From Mesomycoplasma molare (lineage in GTDB: Bacteria > Bacillota_I > Bacilli_A > Mycoplasmatales > Metamycoplasmataceae): a DNA stretch of 64,000 nt. The stretch covers positions 62,001 through 126,000 of the forward strand of contig NZ_CP103423.1 in NCBI RefSeq assembly GCF_024918955.1. Direction: 5' to 3'. Below the pieces are notes generated by a model. The model was given only the letters and a program-made list of their open reading frames with translations. It had not been told where the DNA came from and did no database searches. How positions within the stretch are numbered: the stretch's first letter is position 1; each line of letters begins with the position of its first letter. The position numbers and the translations under genes are program-made. Positions 55,499 through 64,000 of the stretch are shown piece by piece.

Positions 55499-56401
55499 AT
55501 GCAAATATTTTTAATTATATTAGCTGTATTAATATTATTTATCTTAATACTATCATCGATATTTTCTATAAAAGTAATTCAACAATCAGAATTTGCTGTT
55601 GTAACTAGATTGGGAAAATATAAAAAAACATTAAACAATGGTTTAAATTTCATTGTCCCATTTATTGACAAAATTGTTAAAAGAGAAAATTACAAAGAAA
55701 AAGTTTTGGATTTTCCAGAACAAGATGTAATAACAAAAGACAATGCGGGAATTAAAGTAGATACAGTTATTTATTTACAAATTATTGAACCTGAAAAATT
55801 TGTTTATGGTGCAGAAAATGCAATGAGAGCAATTGAAAATTTATCTGCAACTACTTTAAGAAATTTATTAGGTGAATTAGAATTAGATGAAACATTAACT
55901 TCTAGAGACACAATTAATTCAAAATTAACCTTAATTTTAGATGAAGCATCAAATTCTTGAGGTTTAAAAGTTCATAGAGTGGAAATTAAAAACATAACTC
56001 CTCCAAAAGATATCCAAGACGCCATGGAAAAACAAATGAGAGCTGAAAGGGAAAAAAGAGCTAATATTTTAGAAGCAGAAGGACAAAAACAAGCTTCTAT
56101 TTTAAGAGCAGAAGGGGAACAAGCCGCTCAAATTTTAAAAGCTAAAGCTGAAAAAGAGACTCAAATTTTACTAGCTGAAGCCAAAAAAGAAAAAGAAATT
56201 TTAGAAGCAGAAGGACAAAAACAAGCTTTAATACTTTTAAGTGAAAGTAAAATAAATAAAGAAATATTAACCTTTAAATCAATTGAACAATTAGGTAAAA
56301 TGGCAGATGGAAAAGCAACTAAAATAATTTTACCCCCTAATTTAAATGAAGTAGCTAGAACTATGAGTGTTGCATCTGAAGTTTTTAAAGAAAATAAATA
56401 A
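55499..56401 (+). CDS. SPFH-domain (stomatin/prohibitin-like) membrane protein
   Basis: 300 residues. N-terminal membrane segment (residues 2-24), SPFH core ([32 protein letters not shown]... through [27 protein letters not shown]) and a long C-terminal coiled coil with repeats of [10 protein letters not shown] (residues 190-250). One TGA tryptophan (SNSWGLKVHR). Likely scaffolds or regulates membrane proteases such as FtsH, with the NfeD-like protein. Confidence 0.93.
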
Positions 56402-56430
56402 AAATTTAATTTCAATTAAAATTATTTATA

Positions 56431-56466
56431 AAAACCAAGTATTTATTTTGAATACTTGGTTTTTAT
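56431..56466. terminator. Bidirectional terminator between the SPFH gene and ldh
   Basis: AAAACCAAGTATT and AATACTTGGTTTT arms with a 7-base loop and T-runs on both strands. Confidence 0.85.
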
Positions 56467-56481
56467 GTTTATTTAATGTTT

Positions 56482-57420
56482 TTACATCACTGATTTAATT
56501 GTGTCTTTTACAATGTTAACTGAGTTTTGGAATTTAGATTTTTCTTTTTCATTAAGCTCCAATTCAATAACTTCTTTTATTCCTTTAGCTCCTAAAACGG
56601 CAGGCACACCTATTACAACATCTGATACATTATATTTATTTTCTAGATATACTCCTAAAGGTAAAATAATATTTGCATCTTCTTGAATAGTTCTAACTAT
56701 TTGTGCTAAACATGCTCCAATTCCGTAAAATGTAGCTCTTTTTCTTTCGATTATTTTATAAGCTTTTCTATATACTGGTTCTTCTAATTCTTTTTCATAA
56801 TTTTCAGCATTTACTTTTGCTTTTTCTTCGAATTTAGAAAAAGGTAACCCTGCTATTTTGAATGTTGAATAGTTTACTAATGATGAATCCCCGTGTTCTC
56901 CAATTACATAAGCTTCTATGTTATTTGTAGAAACACCTGTTTTTTTAGATAATAATTGTTTTAATCTAGAAGTATCTAAAATTGTTCCTGAACCGATAAC
57001 TTTTTTGTGGTCAAAACCTGTTTCTTTTAAATATACATAAGTTAAAACATCCACTGGATTAGAAGCGATAATTGTAATTCCTTTAAATCCGCTTGCCTTT
57101 ATTTTTTGAGCAATATCTTTCATTATTAAAGAATTTTCTTTTACCATTTCTAATCTTGTTTCACCTGGCAATTGTGGTCTACCAGCTGTTACTACAACAA
57201 TATCTGCATCTTTTGCATCTTCATAATTTGCAGCAAATACTTCGTATTTTTTAACAGAAGGTACTATTGCATCTTCTAAATCTAAAACATTTCCGTCTCT
57301 TGGACCTTCAAATTTATCAATAATTCCGTATTTAGCAGCTAAACCTTGATTAATTGCAGAATATAAAAATGATGTACCAACAGCCCCTGCCCCTACTAAA
57401 ATAATTTTTGTAGCTTTCAT
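56482..57420 (-). CDS. ldh: L-lactate dehydrogenase
   Basis: Reduces pyruvate to lactate and regenerates NAD+, the end point of fermentation. 312 residues: Rossmann motif VGAGAVGTSFLYSA, substrate loop GRPQLPGETRLEMV with the catalytic Arg, ASNPVDVLTYV, and the active-site His in IGEHGDSS. No tryptophan, so it is intact in any code. AGGAGAG precedes ATG 57420. Single gene. Confidence 0.97.
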   Translation of the reverse strand: MKATKIILVGAGAVGTSFLYSAINQGLAAKYGIIDKFEGPRDGNVLDLEDAIVPSVKKYEVFAANYEDAKDADIVVVTAGRPQLPGETRLEMVKENSLIMKDIAQKIKASGFKGITIIASNPVDVLTYVYLKETGFDHKKVIGSGTILDTSRLKQLLSKKTGVSTNNIEAYVIGEHGDSSLVNYSTFKIAGLPFSKFEEKAKVNAENYEKELEEPVYRKAYKIIERKRATFYGIGACLAQIVRTIQEDANIILPLGVYLENKYNVSDVVIGVPAVLGAKGIKEVIELELNEKEKSKFQNSVNIVKDTIKSVM

Positions 57421-57521
57421 TTTCTCTCCTATTTTTTATTTATATAATATTTATTAATTTAATTATAATGCTTTATTAAATAATTAATAAAAATATTTTT
57501 TTTAAGTAAAATTTTAATATT

Positions 57522-57986
57522 ATGGACTTAAAAAAATACGATGATCTTTTTATAACCACTACAGATACTTTAGTTGGGATAGGAATTCCAGTAAAATGCA
57601 ATAAAATTGAATTGTTATATGAAATAAAAAAAAGAAATTTAGAAAAAAAAATAATAATTTTAGTTTCTTCAATTAATCAAGCAAGACAATTTGAAGAATG
57701 AAATCAGCAAGCAGAAGAATTGGCGAAAAAATATTGACCAGGTAATACTACATTAATAGTTAATGAACAAGGTTTTAGAATGCCTAATCAAAAAGGTTTA
57801 TTGAATTTATTAGAAAAAGAAGGTCCTTGTTGAGTAACAAGTGCAAATATTTCTGGAGAAAAATCTTTAGATTTAGAAGAAGCGAAAAAAAAATTTTTTA
57901 TGATAAAAAAAGTTTATAATTTTGGTGTCGGCTCTAATATACCATCAAAAATTATAAGAGTAGAAACTTTGGAGGAGTTAAGATAA
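57522..57986 (+). CDS. tsaC: TsaC/Sua5 (YrdC)-like threonylcarbamoyl-AMP synthase, short form
   Basis: Makes the activated threonylcarbamoyl group for t6A37 in tRNAs reading ANN codons. 154 residues, shorter than the usual 180-200. Motifs: TTTDTLVGIG near the start, KKRNLEKKIIIL (usual KxR), WPGNTTLIV and VTSANISGE. TGA encodes Trp in all four positions where Trp is expected. ATG 57522 has no ribosome site. Its end contains the GGAGG site of rpiB, so the two are co-transcribed. Confidence 0.85.
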
Positions 57987-57990
57987 AATT

Positions 57991-58434
57991 ATGAAAAAAA
58001 TTAAAATTGCTTTCGCAAGCGATCATGCAGGATATGAATTAAAAAAACAAATATTTGATTATGTAAGAGAAAAGGGTTATGAAGTAGAAGATTTAGGACC
58101 TTTTAATTCTACAGAGTCAGTTTCATATGCCACTTTCGGAAAGAAATTAGGTAAACATCTTCAAGATAAAAAAGCGGATATAGGAATAGCTTTTTGTGGA
58201 ACAGGTTTAGGTATTTCTTATGCTTTAAATAGATTTAAAGGAGTAAGGGCAGCTAGAATTACTAACGTAAATGATGCGTATTTAGCAAAATTACACAATA
58301 ATGCCAACGTAATTGCTATGAGCGGAAGATTCACAACTTTTGAAGAAGCTAAAAAAATGGTTGATGAATATTTTGAAACTGAATATGAGGGTGGAAGACA
58401 TCAAAGTAGGATTGATGAATTAGATGAAATATAA
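57991..58434 (+). CDS. rpiB: Ribose-5-phosphate isomerase B
   Basis: Pentose-phosphate step between ribulose-5-P and ribose-5-P. 147 residues: FASDHAGYELKKQI, the active-site FCGTGLGISYALN (Cys), RAARITN and NANVIAMSGRF. ATG 57991 is 4 bases after tsaC. Confidence 0.95.
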   Translation: MKKIKIAFASDHAGYELKKQIFDYVREKGYEVEDLGPFNSTESVSYATFGKKLGKHLQDKKADIGIAFCGTGLGISYALNRFKGVRAARITNVNDAYLAKLHNNANVIAMSGRFTTFEEAKKMVDEYFETEYEGGRHQSRIDELDEI

Positions 58435-58503
58435 TTTAAAAATATTTTTTATTTAAAATAATTTTTCTTTTGAAATAACTTTTTAATTTTAATACAAAGT
58501 AAG

Positions 58504-58530
58504 ATAAAGATTATTATCTTTATTTTTTTA
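58504..58530 (+). terminator. Terminator after rpiB
   Basis: TAAAGAT-TATT-ATCTTTA hairpin followed by seven T, between rpiB and pyrH. Confidence 0.75.
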
Positions 58531-58566
58531 TTTTTAAAATTAAAAAAAGTTATAAAATTTAAATAT

Positions 58567-58572
58567 TATAAT
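58567..58572 (+). promoter_or_regulatory. -10 element of the pyrH-frr-cdsA operon
   Basis: TATAAT 15 bases before the pyrH ATG, leaving a leader of under 10 bases with GTAGGTGG. Confidence 0.45.
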
Positions 58573-58587
58573 TTAAGTAGGTGGTTA

Positions 58588-59304
58588 ATGAATTACAGAA
58601 GAATTTTATTAAAACTTTCAGGTGAAAGTTTAGCGAATAAAGAAGAAAGATTATCGATTGATAATAAGATGGTAAAAAAAATAGCTAAACAATTAAAAGA
58701 AGTAATTGCAATGGGTATTGAAGTAGCTATAGTTGTTGGTGGGGGAAATTTTTGAAGAGGTGCATCCGCAGAAAAAAACGGAATTTCTAGAAATAGAGCA
58801 GATTATATTGGCATGTTAGCAACGGTTATGAATGGACTAGCTCTTCAATCAGGTTTTGAGCAAGAAGGTTTATCTGCTAGAGTTTTATCTTCTTTAAACT
58901 TTGATAAAAGAGTTTCAGAATATTATATTAATGAAAAAACAGAAAAATATTTAAATCAAAAAGAAATTATAATTTTTGTTGGTGGAACAGGTAGACCTTT
59001 TTTTACTACCGACACCGCTTCAACACTATTTGCTTCAGAGATTCATGCAGACGTTATTTTAGTTGGTAAAAATAATGTAGAAGGTGTTTATGATTCAGAT
59101 CCTAATATCAATCCAAACGCTAGATGGTACGAAAAAATAACATATGATGAAATTTTAGAAAAAAACTTAAAAGTAATGGATTCAACTTCATTTTCTATGG
59201 CTAAAGATAACAATATTGAATTAATAGTTTTTAACATCAACGAAGAAAATTCAATCATTAGAGCAATTAAGGGAGAAATAAAACATACAAAGGTGACTAA
59301 ATAA
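58588..59304 (+). CDS. pyrH: UMP kinase
   Basis: Phosphorylates UMP to UDP. 238 residues: RRILLKLSGESL, VVGGGNFWRG (TGA tryptophan), ADYIGMLATVMNGLAL, GGTGRPFFTTDTA, and KNNVEGVYDSDP. Start ATG 58588. The stop overlaps the frr start by one base, the usual pyrH-frr-cdsA order. Confidence 0.96.
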
Positions 59305-59855
59305 TGGAATTAGATTTATATTTACTAGACTTAGAAGAAAAATCAACAAAAGTTATTAATAACTTTGAAAAGCAATTATCTAAAATTTCAACCGGAAGAG
59401 CAAATCCGCAATTAGTTTCATATATAAAAGTTAATTATTACGACTCTTTAACACCTATTGAACAATTAGCTTCTATTTCTGTTCCGCAAGCTCAACAAAT
59501 TTTAATTAAACCTTTTGATATTTCTATTGTAAAAGAAATGTATTCTGCAATTTTAGAACAAAATCTATCAGTTCAAACAACTAATGAAGGGCACCAAATT
59601 AGATTAACTTTTCCACCTTTAACAACAGAAAGAAGAAAAGAAATGGTAAAAAATCTTTCAAAATTAATTGAAGATGCTAAAGTTGGAATTAGATTAGTTA
59701 GACAAGATATAAATAAAGAAGTTAAAAAAGATGAAGAGTTAACAGAAGATGAAGTTAAAAAATTTTTAGAAAATATTCAAAATCAAATAGATAAAAAAAT
59801 AGATATTATAAATAAAATAGCAAATGAAAAAGAAAAAGATTTAATGACAATTTAA
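59304..59855 (+). CDS. frr: Ribosome recycling factor
   Basis: Splits post-termination ribosomes with EF-G. 183 residues: KISTGRANPQLVSYIKVNYYDSLTPIEQLASISVPQAQQILIKPFD and LTTERRKEMVKNLSKLIEDAKVGIRLVRQDINKEVKK. ATG 59304 shares the A of the pyrH stop. Confidence 0.96.
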   Translation: MELDLYLLDLEEKSTKVINNFEKQLSKISTGRANPQLVSYIKVNYYDSLTPIEQLASISVPQAQQILIKPFDISIVKEMYSAILEQNLSVQTTNEGHQIRLTFPPLTTERRKEMVKNLSKLIEDAKVGIRLVRQDINKEVKKDEELTEDEVKKFLENIQNQIDKKIDIINKIANEKEKDLMTI

Positions 59856-59859
59856 TAAT

Positions 59860-60783
59860 ATGAATAAGCATAAAATAAATAAAGTTTTTAAAAATGATTT
59901 TTTTAAAAGAACAATAGTTATTTTAATTATATTTTTAATTTTGTTTCCTAGTTTTTTTATCACAAAATATTTAGGAAAGTTTGGAAGAATATCTGGTTTG
60001 CTTTTTTTTATGTTACTAAGCTCCTTTGCTACATTTGAAGTATTAAAAAATTTTTATTTAAATATTTACATAAATATTTTTTTAATTGTAATTTCAAATT
60101 TAATTTATTTTCTTTCTTTTGAAAATTTTGAATACTTGATTAATAAAGGAATAGATAATTCTTTAGCTGAACTAGTCAATCAATTTAAATTAAATTACCA
60201 AATATTGGCTTTTTCTATTATTCTAGCCATTTTATTATTCGTTATAAGTTTATTCTATAATAAAAATAAGAAAATTATCGATTGAGTTTTTATATTTATT
60301 AGCTTATTATTTATTCCGATGTTTGGTAAATTTTCATTCATCTTTAATGTTTTTAATGTTTGATCAATTTTTATAATCGGATTTATAGCTGCGATATCTG
60401 ATATTTTTGGCTTATTGGGTGGAAAGTTTTTTGGAAATAAAATTTTTAAGAAAAAACTTGCTCCAAATATTTCTCCTAAAAAGACATGGGAGGGAGCAAT
60501 CATATCAACAATATTTTCTACATTATTTACATTTGTGTGTTTTTATTTTACAGATATTTTTAATGATATGCCTAATAAATTATATTTTTGTTTAATATCT
60601 TCTTTAATTCTGCCTATTGCTTCTATTTTTGGAGACTTATTATTTTCGAGTTTAAAGAGATATTTAAAAATTAAAGATTTTTCAAATATTTTATCTTCAC
60701 ATGGAGGAATAATGGATCGTTTTGATTCAACATTTCTTGTAGTATTTACATTAATTCCCATATTAATTTTATTTACTTTTTAA
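59860..60783 (+). CDS. cdsA: Phosphatidate cytidylyltransferase
   Basis: Makes CDP-diacylglycerol for phospholipid synthesis in the membrane. 307 residues with about eight membrane segments. The family signature SHGGIMDRFDST is at about 282-293; a preceding IAAISDIFGLLGGKFFG and SPKKTWEGA also match. TGA tryptophans (IIDWVFIF, NVWSIFII) fragment it under the standard code. Starts 4 bases after frr. Confidence 0.95.
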
Positions 60784-60800
60784 TTAAAAAAGGAGAAAGT

Positions 60801-61718
60801 ATGAATAAAAAAAATAAAGAAAGATACCTTTTTGCTTTAGATTTAGATGGTACTGTTTTATCTAATTCAGCAAAAGGAGAAATGCACCCAGATACAGAAG
60901 AAGCAATTAAACAAGCTGTCGCAGAGGGGCATATCATTTGTATAATAACAGGTAGACCTTGAAGAAGTACAAAACCCATATATGAAAAACTGGGATTAAA
61001 TACAGTCGTAGGTAATTATAACGGAGCTCATATTCACAATCCTAAGGACGAATTTTTTATTCCACAGATCCACTATCTAAATTTAAATGAAATGCTTTAC
61101 ATTTTAGGTGATAAAGTTGTTAAAAAAGAAATTTCTAATATAGCGATAGAGGGTCCAGGATGAGTCCAATTGAAGAAAAGAGATGAAGCGCTAGAAAGAG
61201 TGTTTGGTTTTAGCGATTCTTTAAAATTCACTGTGGGTTTAAAATTGGATAAAATACCTTTAAAACCAACAGGGATTGTTTTTGACGTTAAAGAAACAAC
61301 AGATGTTTATGCTCTAAAAACTTATTTAGAAAGAAGATATGGAGATTTAGGAGAATTTTCTTCTTGATCTAAAGGTGAGGGGTTAACGCCGGTATTTGAT
61401 ATAACTTCAGTTGGTGTTAATAAAGCAAAAGCGGTTTCTCTTTTAATGAGATATTACGGAATAGATATAGATAATACTATTAGTATTGGTGATGGATATA
61501 ATGATGTTTCTATGTTTCATGTTACTAATATAGCAGTTGCTATGGGAAATAGTGAACCGAGAATAAAAAGAATTGCAACTGTAGTTTTAAAGAAAACTAA
61601 TAAAGAAGGCGGAGTAGGGCACTATATTAAAAAATTCTTAAAAGATCCAAACAAAGAAAAAGAAAAAAGCAAAAGAATTAGACACTCTAGAAATAATCGT
61701 GAAGCAGAGATTACATAA
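60801..61718 (+). CDS. HAD-superfamily (Cof-type) phosphatase
   Basis: 305 residues. HAD motifs: FALDLDGTVLSNS (nucleophile Asp), IITGRPW, Lys in NKAKAVSLLM region, and IGDGYNDVSMF. The Cof/IIB type often acts on sugar phosphates or nucleotides; the substrate is unknown. A basic tail (KEKSKRIRHSRNNRE) ends the chain. AAAGGAGAAAGT precedes ATG 60801; stop overlaps the RNase H ATG. Confidence 0.93.
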
Positions 61719-62386
61719 TGGTAAAATATAAAAACATAGGTTGTGATGAAACTGGAGTTGGTGATTATTTATCACCTTTAATTGCTTGCGCTGTTATCAT
61801 ACCAGAAGAAAACAAAAGTACTTTATATAACTTAGGAATTAGAGATTCTAAAAAAATAACATCAGATAAAAAAATAATGGAATTAGCAAACAAACTTAAA
61901 GAAAATACGATTTTTTCTTTAAGTTTTTTGTCTCAAGAACAATATAATAAACTAAACAACTTTTTAAACGGAAATGAATTAAAAATGCTATTGCATTTGC
62001 ATAATATTAATAAATTAGAAAAACAATACAAAGTGGATAATACTATAATTGATCAATTTTCTACAGAAAAATCTATATTGTTATATATTGATAAATTAAA
62101 TTCATCTTCACTTCAGGTAGAAAAAATAAAATCAAATTTAATTTTAGAAACTAAAGCAGAAGATAAATTCTTAGAAGTCGCTTGTGCATCAATTTTAGCA
62201 AGAGACTTTTTAATTTCTAAAATGGATGAACAAAATAAAAAATGAAATTTTAATTTTTTATTAGGTGCAGGAAAAAACGTAAACAATTGTGCACTAGAAT
62301 TTGTAAAAAAGCATGGAATAGATAATTTAAACAAAGTGGCAAAACTCCATTTTAAGAATACTAATGATATAAAAAGTGAAATTTAA
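61718..62386 (+). CDS. rnhC: Ribonuclease HIII (RNase H type 2 family)
   Basis: Removes RNA from RNA-DNA hybrids. 222 residues, without the N-terminal TBP-like domain of long HIII. GCDETGVGDYLSPLIACAV contains the DEDD first Asp and Glu; the GIRDSKKI segment and CASILARDFLISKM with the later Asp are present. GVGDYLSP is closer to HIII than HII. One TGA tryptophan. Ends 10 bases before an A/T hairpin. Confidence 0.88.
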
Positions 62387-62396
62387 TTTAAAAAAA

Positions 62397-62422
62397 TATC
62401 AAAAAAATATTTTTTTGATAAA
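62397..62422 (+). terminator. A/T hairpin after rnhC
   Basis: TATCAAAAAAA-TA-TTTTTTTGATA, an 11-bp stem composed nearly only of A-T pairs. It overlaps the -35 of the following promoter; it may act weakly as a terminator. Confidence 0.45.
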
Positions 62423-62444
62423 AAATATCTTTTTAATCTATAAT
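62415..62444 (+). promoter_or_regulatory. Promoter of the amino-acid permease gene
   Basis: TTGATA, 18 bases, TATAAT, close to the consensus. The ATG lies 30 bases downstream with an AAAGGAAAAAA site. Confidence 0.7.
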
Positions 62445-62473
62445 ATTTCTCATATTAATATGAAAGGAAAAAA

Positions 62474-63847
62474 ATGCTATTAAAAAATAAGTTTAGCGAA
62501 AAACAATTTGTACTTTTTGGTTTAAATTATATAGTTGGTTTTGGTTTTATAGCAACTATTTCGGGTGTTATAGCCAAAGGTCTATGAGGTATGTTAATAT
62601 TTGTATTAACTGCCTTTATATCAATGGCCGTGATGCTAGCTTTTGCTAGAGGGAGTCAATTTTTTTCTAACGAAGTTGGTGGTACTTATGTTTATGCCAG
62701 AAAGACATTTAAAAAACATAAATGATTTTTATTTTTACAGGGTTGAAACCAATTTGCTCAGGTTCCTTTATTTTCTGCAACTACTCCTTTATTTTTTTCC
62801 ACTTTACTATCTGAATTTGATAAAGGAAATCAATTAATATATCAAATTGCTTCAGTTTCGATTTTTATGATTTTCATCATAATAAGTGCATTAGGATTAA
62901 AACTATCAAAATGATTTGTATTTTTCGCAGCAATTATAAAATGAATAACAATAGCTTTAGGTTTAGCGATTGTAACTTACTATTCCTTTATGAATTTTAA
63001 TTTTTCTAATTCTTTCGTGAACAATGAAAAAGTAACTTTAGGAATAATTATTTCTTCTGTATTAACATTTATATATGCTTTTGCAGGGGGAGAGGGTTTA
63101 GCTGGTTTATCATCAGATGTGGAAACCAAAAGATTTAAAAAAATATTAATGTTAATATTTATTATTGTATTAAGTTTCTATTTAGTATTTTACTTAATAT
63201 ATTTAGGTTTAGAACCTAATACATTTAAAACTTCAAACAGTTCGGTACAATTTGGAGCCATTTATAAAGGAACATTTGGTTTAGTTGGGTTAATTTTATT
63301 TACTATTGGTCTGTTTTTCAACAGAGCTAGTTCTTCCATTAGCTCAATGATTTATTATGCAAGAACTGTAGTTCCTTTAGCTGAAGATGGTTTTATACCA
63401 AGTAAATTTGCTAAAAAATCAAAAAATGGTGAATATACAAACGCAATTATATTTTCAACTATTTTTGCTTTAATATCTATGATTATTTTTACCATCTTAC
63501 CTTCAATATTACAAGTCAGAGATCAATTCGTTTCAATTTTAAATGCGGGAAATATAGTTTTTCTAATGCAATATTTATTTACGTTGATAACTATTGTTAC
63601 TCTTTCACATAAAGAAAAGAAATTTAAATTGCCTTTATGAGAGGAAATAGTTTATATATTAGCTATTTTGTTAATAGGGTTTGTAATTTTGAGTTCTTTT
63701 ATTCCTCCTATAATAGGAGAACAATATACAAAATCAACAGCCATTTTATTACCTAGTTACGTTGGAGTAATGCTTATCGGATATATAATCTGATGAATAT
63801 GATATTTAATTAATAAAAAACCTGGTAAAAAACAATTATATATATAA
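62474..63847 (+). CDS. APC-family amino-acid permease
   Basis: 457 residues with about twelve membrane segments. GLNYIVGFGFIATISGVIAKGLWG at the start is the APC segment 1 unwound-helix region, and SVLTFIYAFAGGEGLAGLSSDVE the segment 6 region. RASSSISSMIYYARTVVPLAEDGFIPSKFAKKSKNGEYTNA is typical of the family. The amino acid carried cannot be told. TGA tryptophans break the standard-code frame. ATG 62474. Confidence 0.93.
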
Positions 63848-63850
63848 AAT

Positions 63851-63882
63851 TAATAGTCGCTAGAACAGCGACTTTTTTATTT
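63851..63882 (+). terminator. Terminator after the permease gene
   Basis: AGTCGCT-AGAAC-AGCGACT followed by TTTTTTATTT. Confidence 0.88.
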
Positions 63883-64000
63883 AAATTTTTAGTTAATATG
63901 ACAGTAAAATAAAAAAAATATAAGCTTTGTTTAATGAAATCAAATCTAAATAAATAAGATTTTATTACATCTATTATCAAATTTTATTATCTAAAAAATT
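63883..64000. other. Window end, no gene seen
   Basis: AT-rich stretch without an ORF that has a start and ribosome site. A downstream gene may start beyond the window. Confidence 0.5.

Overview
This window is a piece of a Mollicutes (mycoplasma) chromosome. It is very AT-rich, and most conserved genes can only be read through if TGA codes for tryptophan (serS, metK, rplB, rpoA-operon genes, fba and ldh-region genes all need this), i.e. translation table 4. It also shows wall-less, reduced-genome traits: lipoproteins with short lipoboxes, glycolysis ending in lactate dehydrogenase, a zinc-type S14, and no rpmD between rpsE and rplO. A P80-like/P60-like/hinT gene order and a 16S-23S unit without an adjacent 5S gene fit the M. 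hominis-type branch; I do not name a species.

Layout. 1-2000: end of ftsH and a lipoprotein. 2090-3531: an IS30-type insertion sequence (decayed transposase) between duplicated hairpins. 3506-9562: tilS-pth-recD2 (minus), serS (plus) and metK (minus), metK behind a leader that folds like an S-box (SAM-I) riboswitch with its own terminator. 9563-10125: gene-free, with hairpins. 10126-15327: secG-rnr, fmt, an unannotated 29-residue protein with 8 cysteines, asnA and an alpha/beta hydrolase. 15517-22639: aldolase, a nuclease lipoprotein, a membrane protein behind a T15 promoter tract, Hsp33, an ABC transporter whose ATPase carries one nonsense codon, cinA, recA and ymdB. 22767-27640: 16S-23S rRNA unit with long processing stems. 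27779-30893: a two-subunit ABC exporter.

30939-46813 is the S10-spc-alpha super-operon (rpsJ to rplQ, with secY, adk, map, infA) followed by rplM-rpsI. A tRNA-Ile(GAT) follows, then a second copy of the same IS inserted into and duplicating a terminator hairpin, then infC-rpmI-rplT-rpmB with an attenuator-like leader and an ATT start. 50005-63847 holds tdk, the P80-like/P60-like/HinT unit, an NfeD-SPFH pair, ldh, tsaC-like, rpiB, pyrH-frr-cdsA-HAD phosphatase-RNase HIII, and an amino-acid permease.

Most of the window is core housekeeping. The points that stand out are: (1) the two IS copies share five single-base losses in A-tracts, yet differ from each other almost only by silent changes in the restored frame; (2) the 3' tail of the IS has GC hairpins whose arms change length together; (3) the Cys-rich microprotein; (4) the metK SAM-I-like leader; (5) the T15 promoter spacer; (6) Hsp33 lacking one zinc cysteine. 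All were read by eye; no alignment, folding program or database was available.
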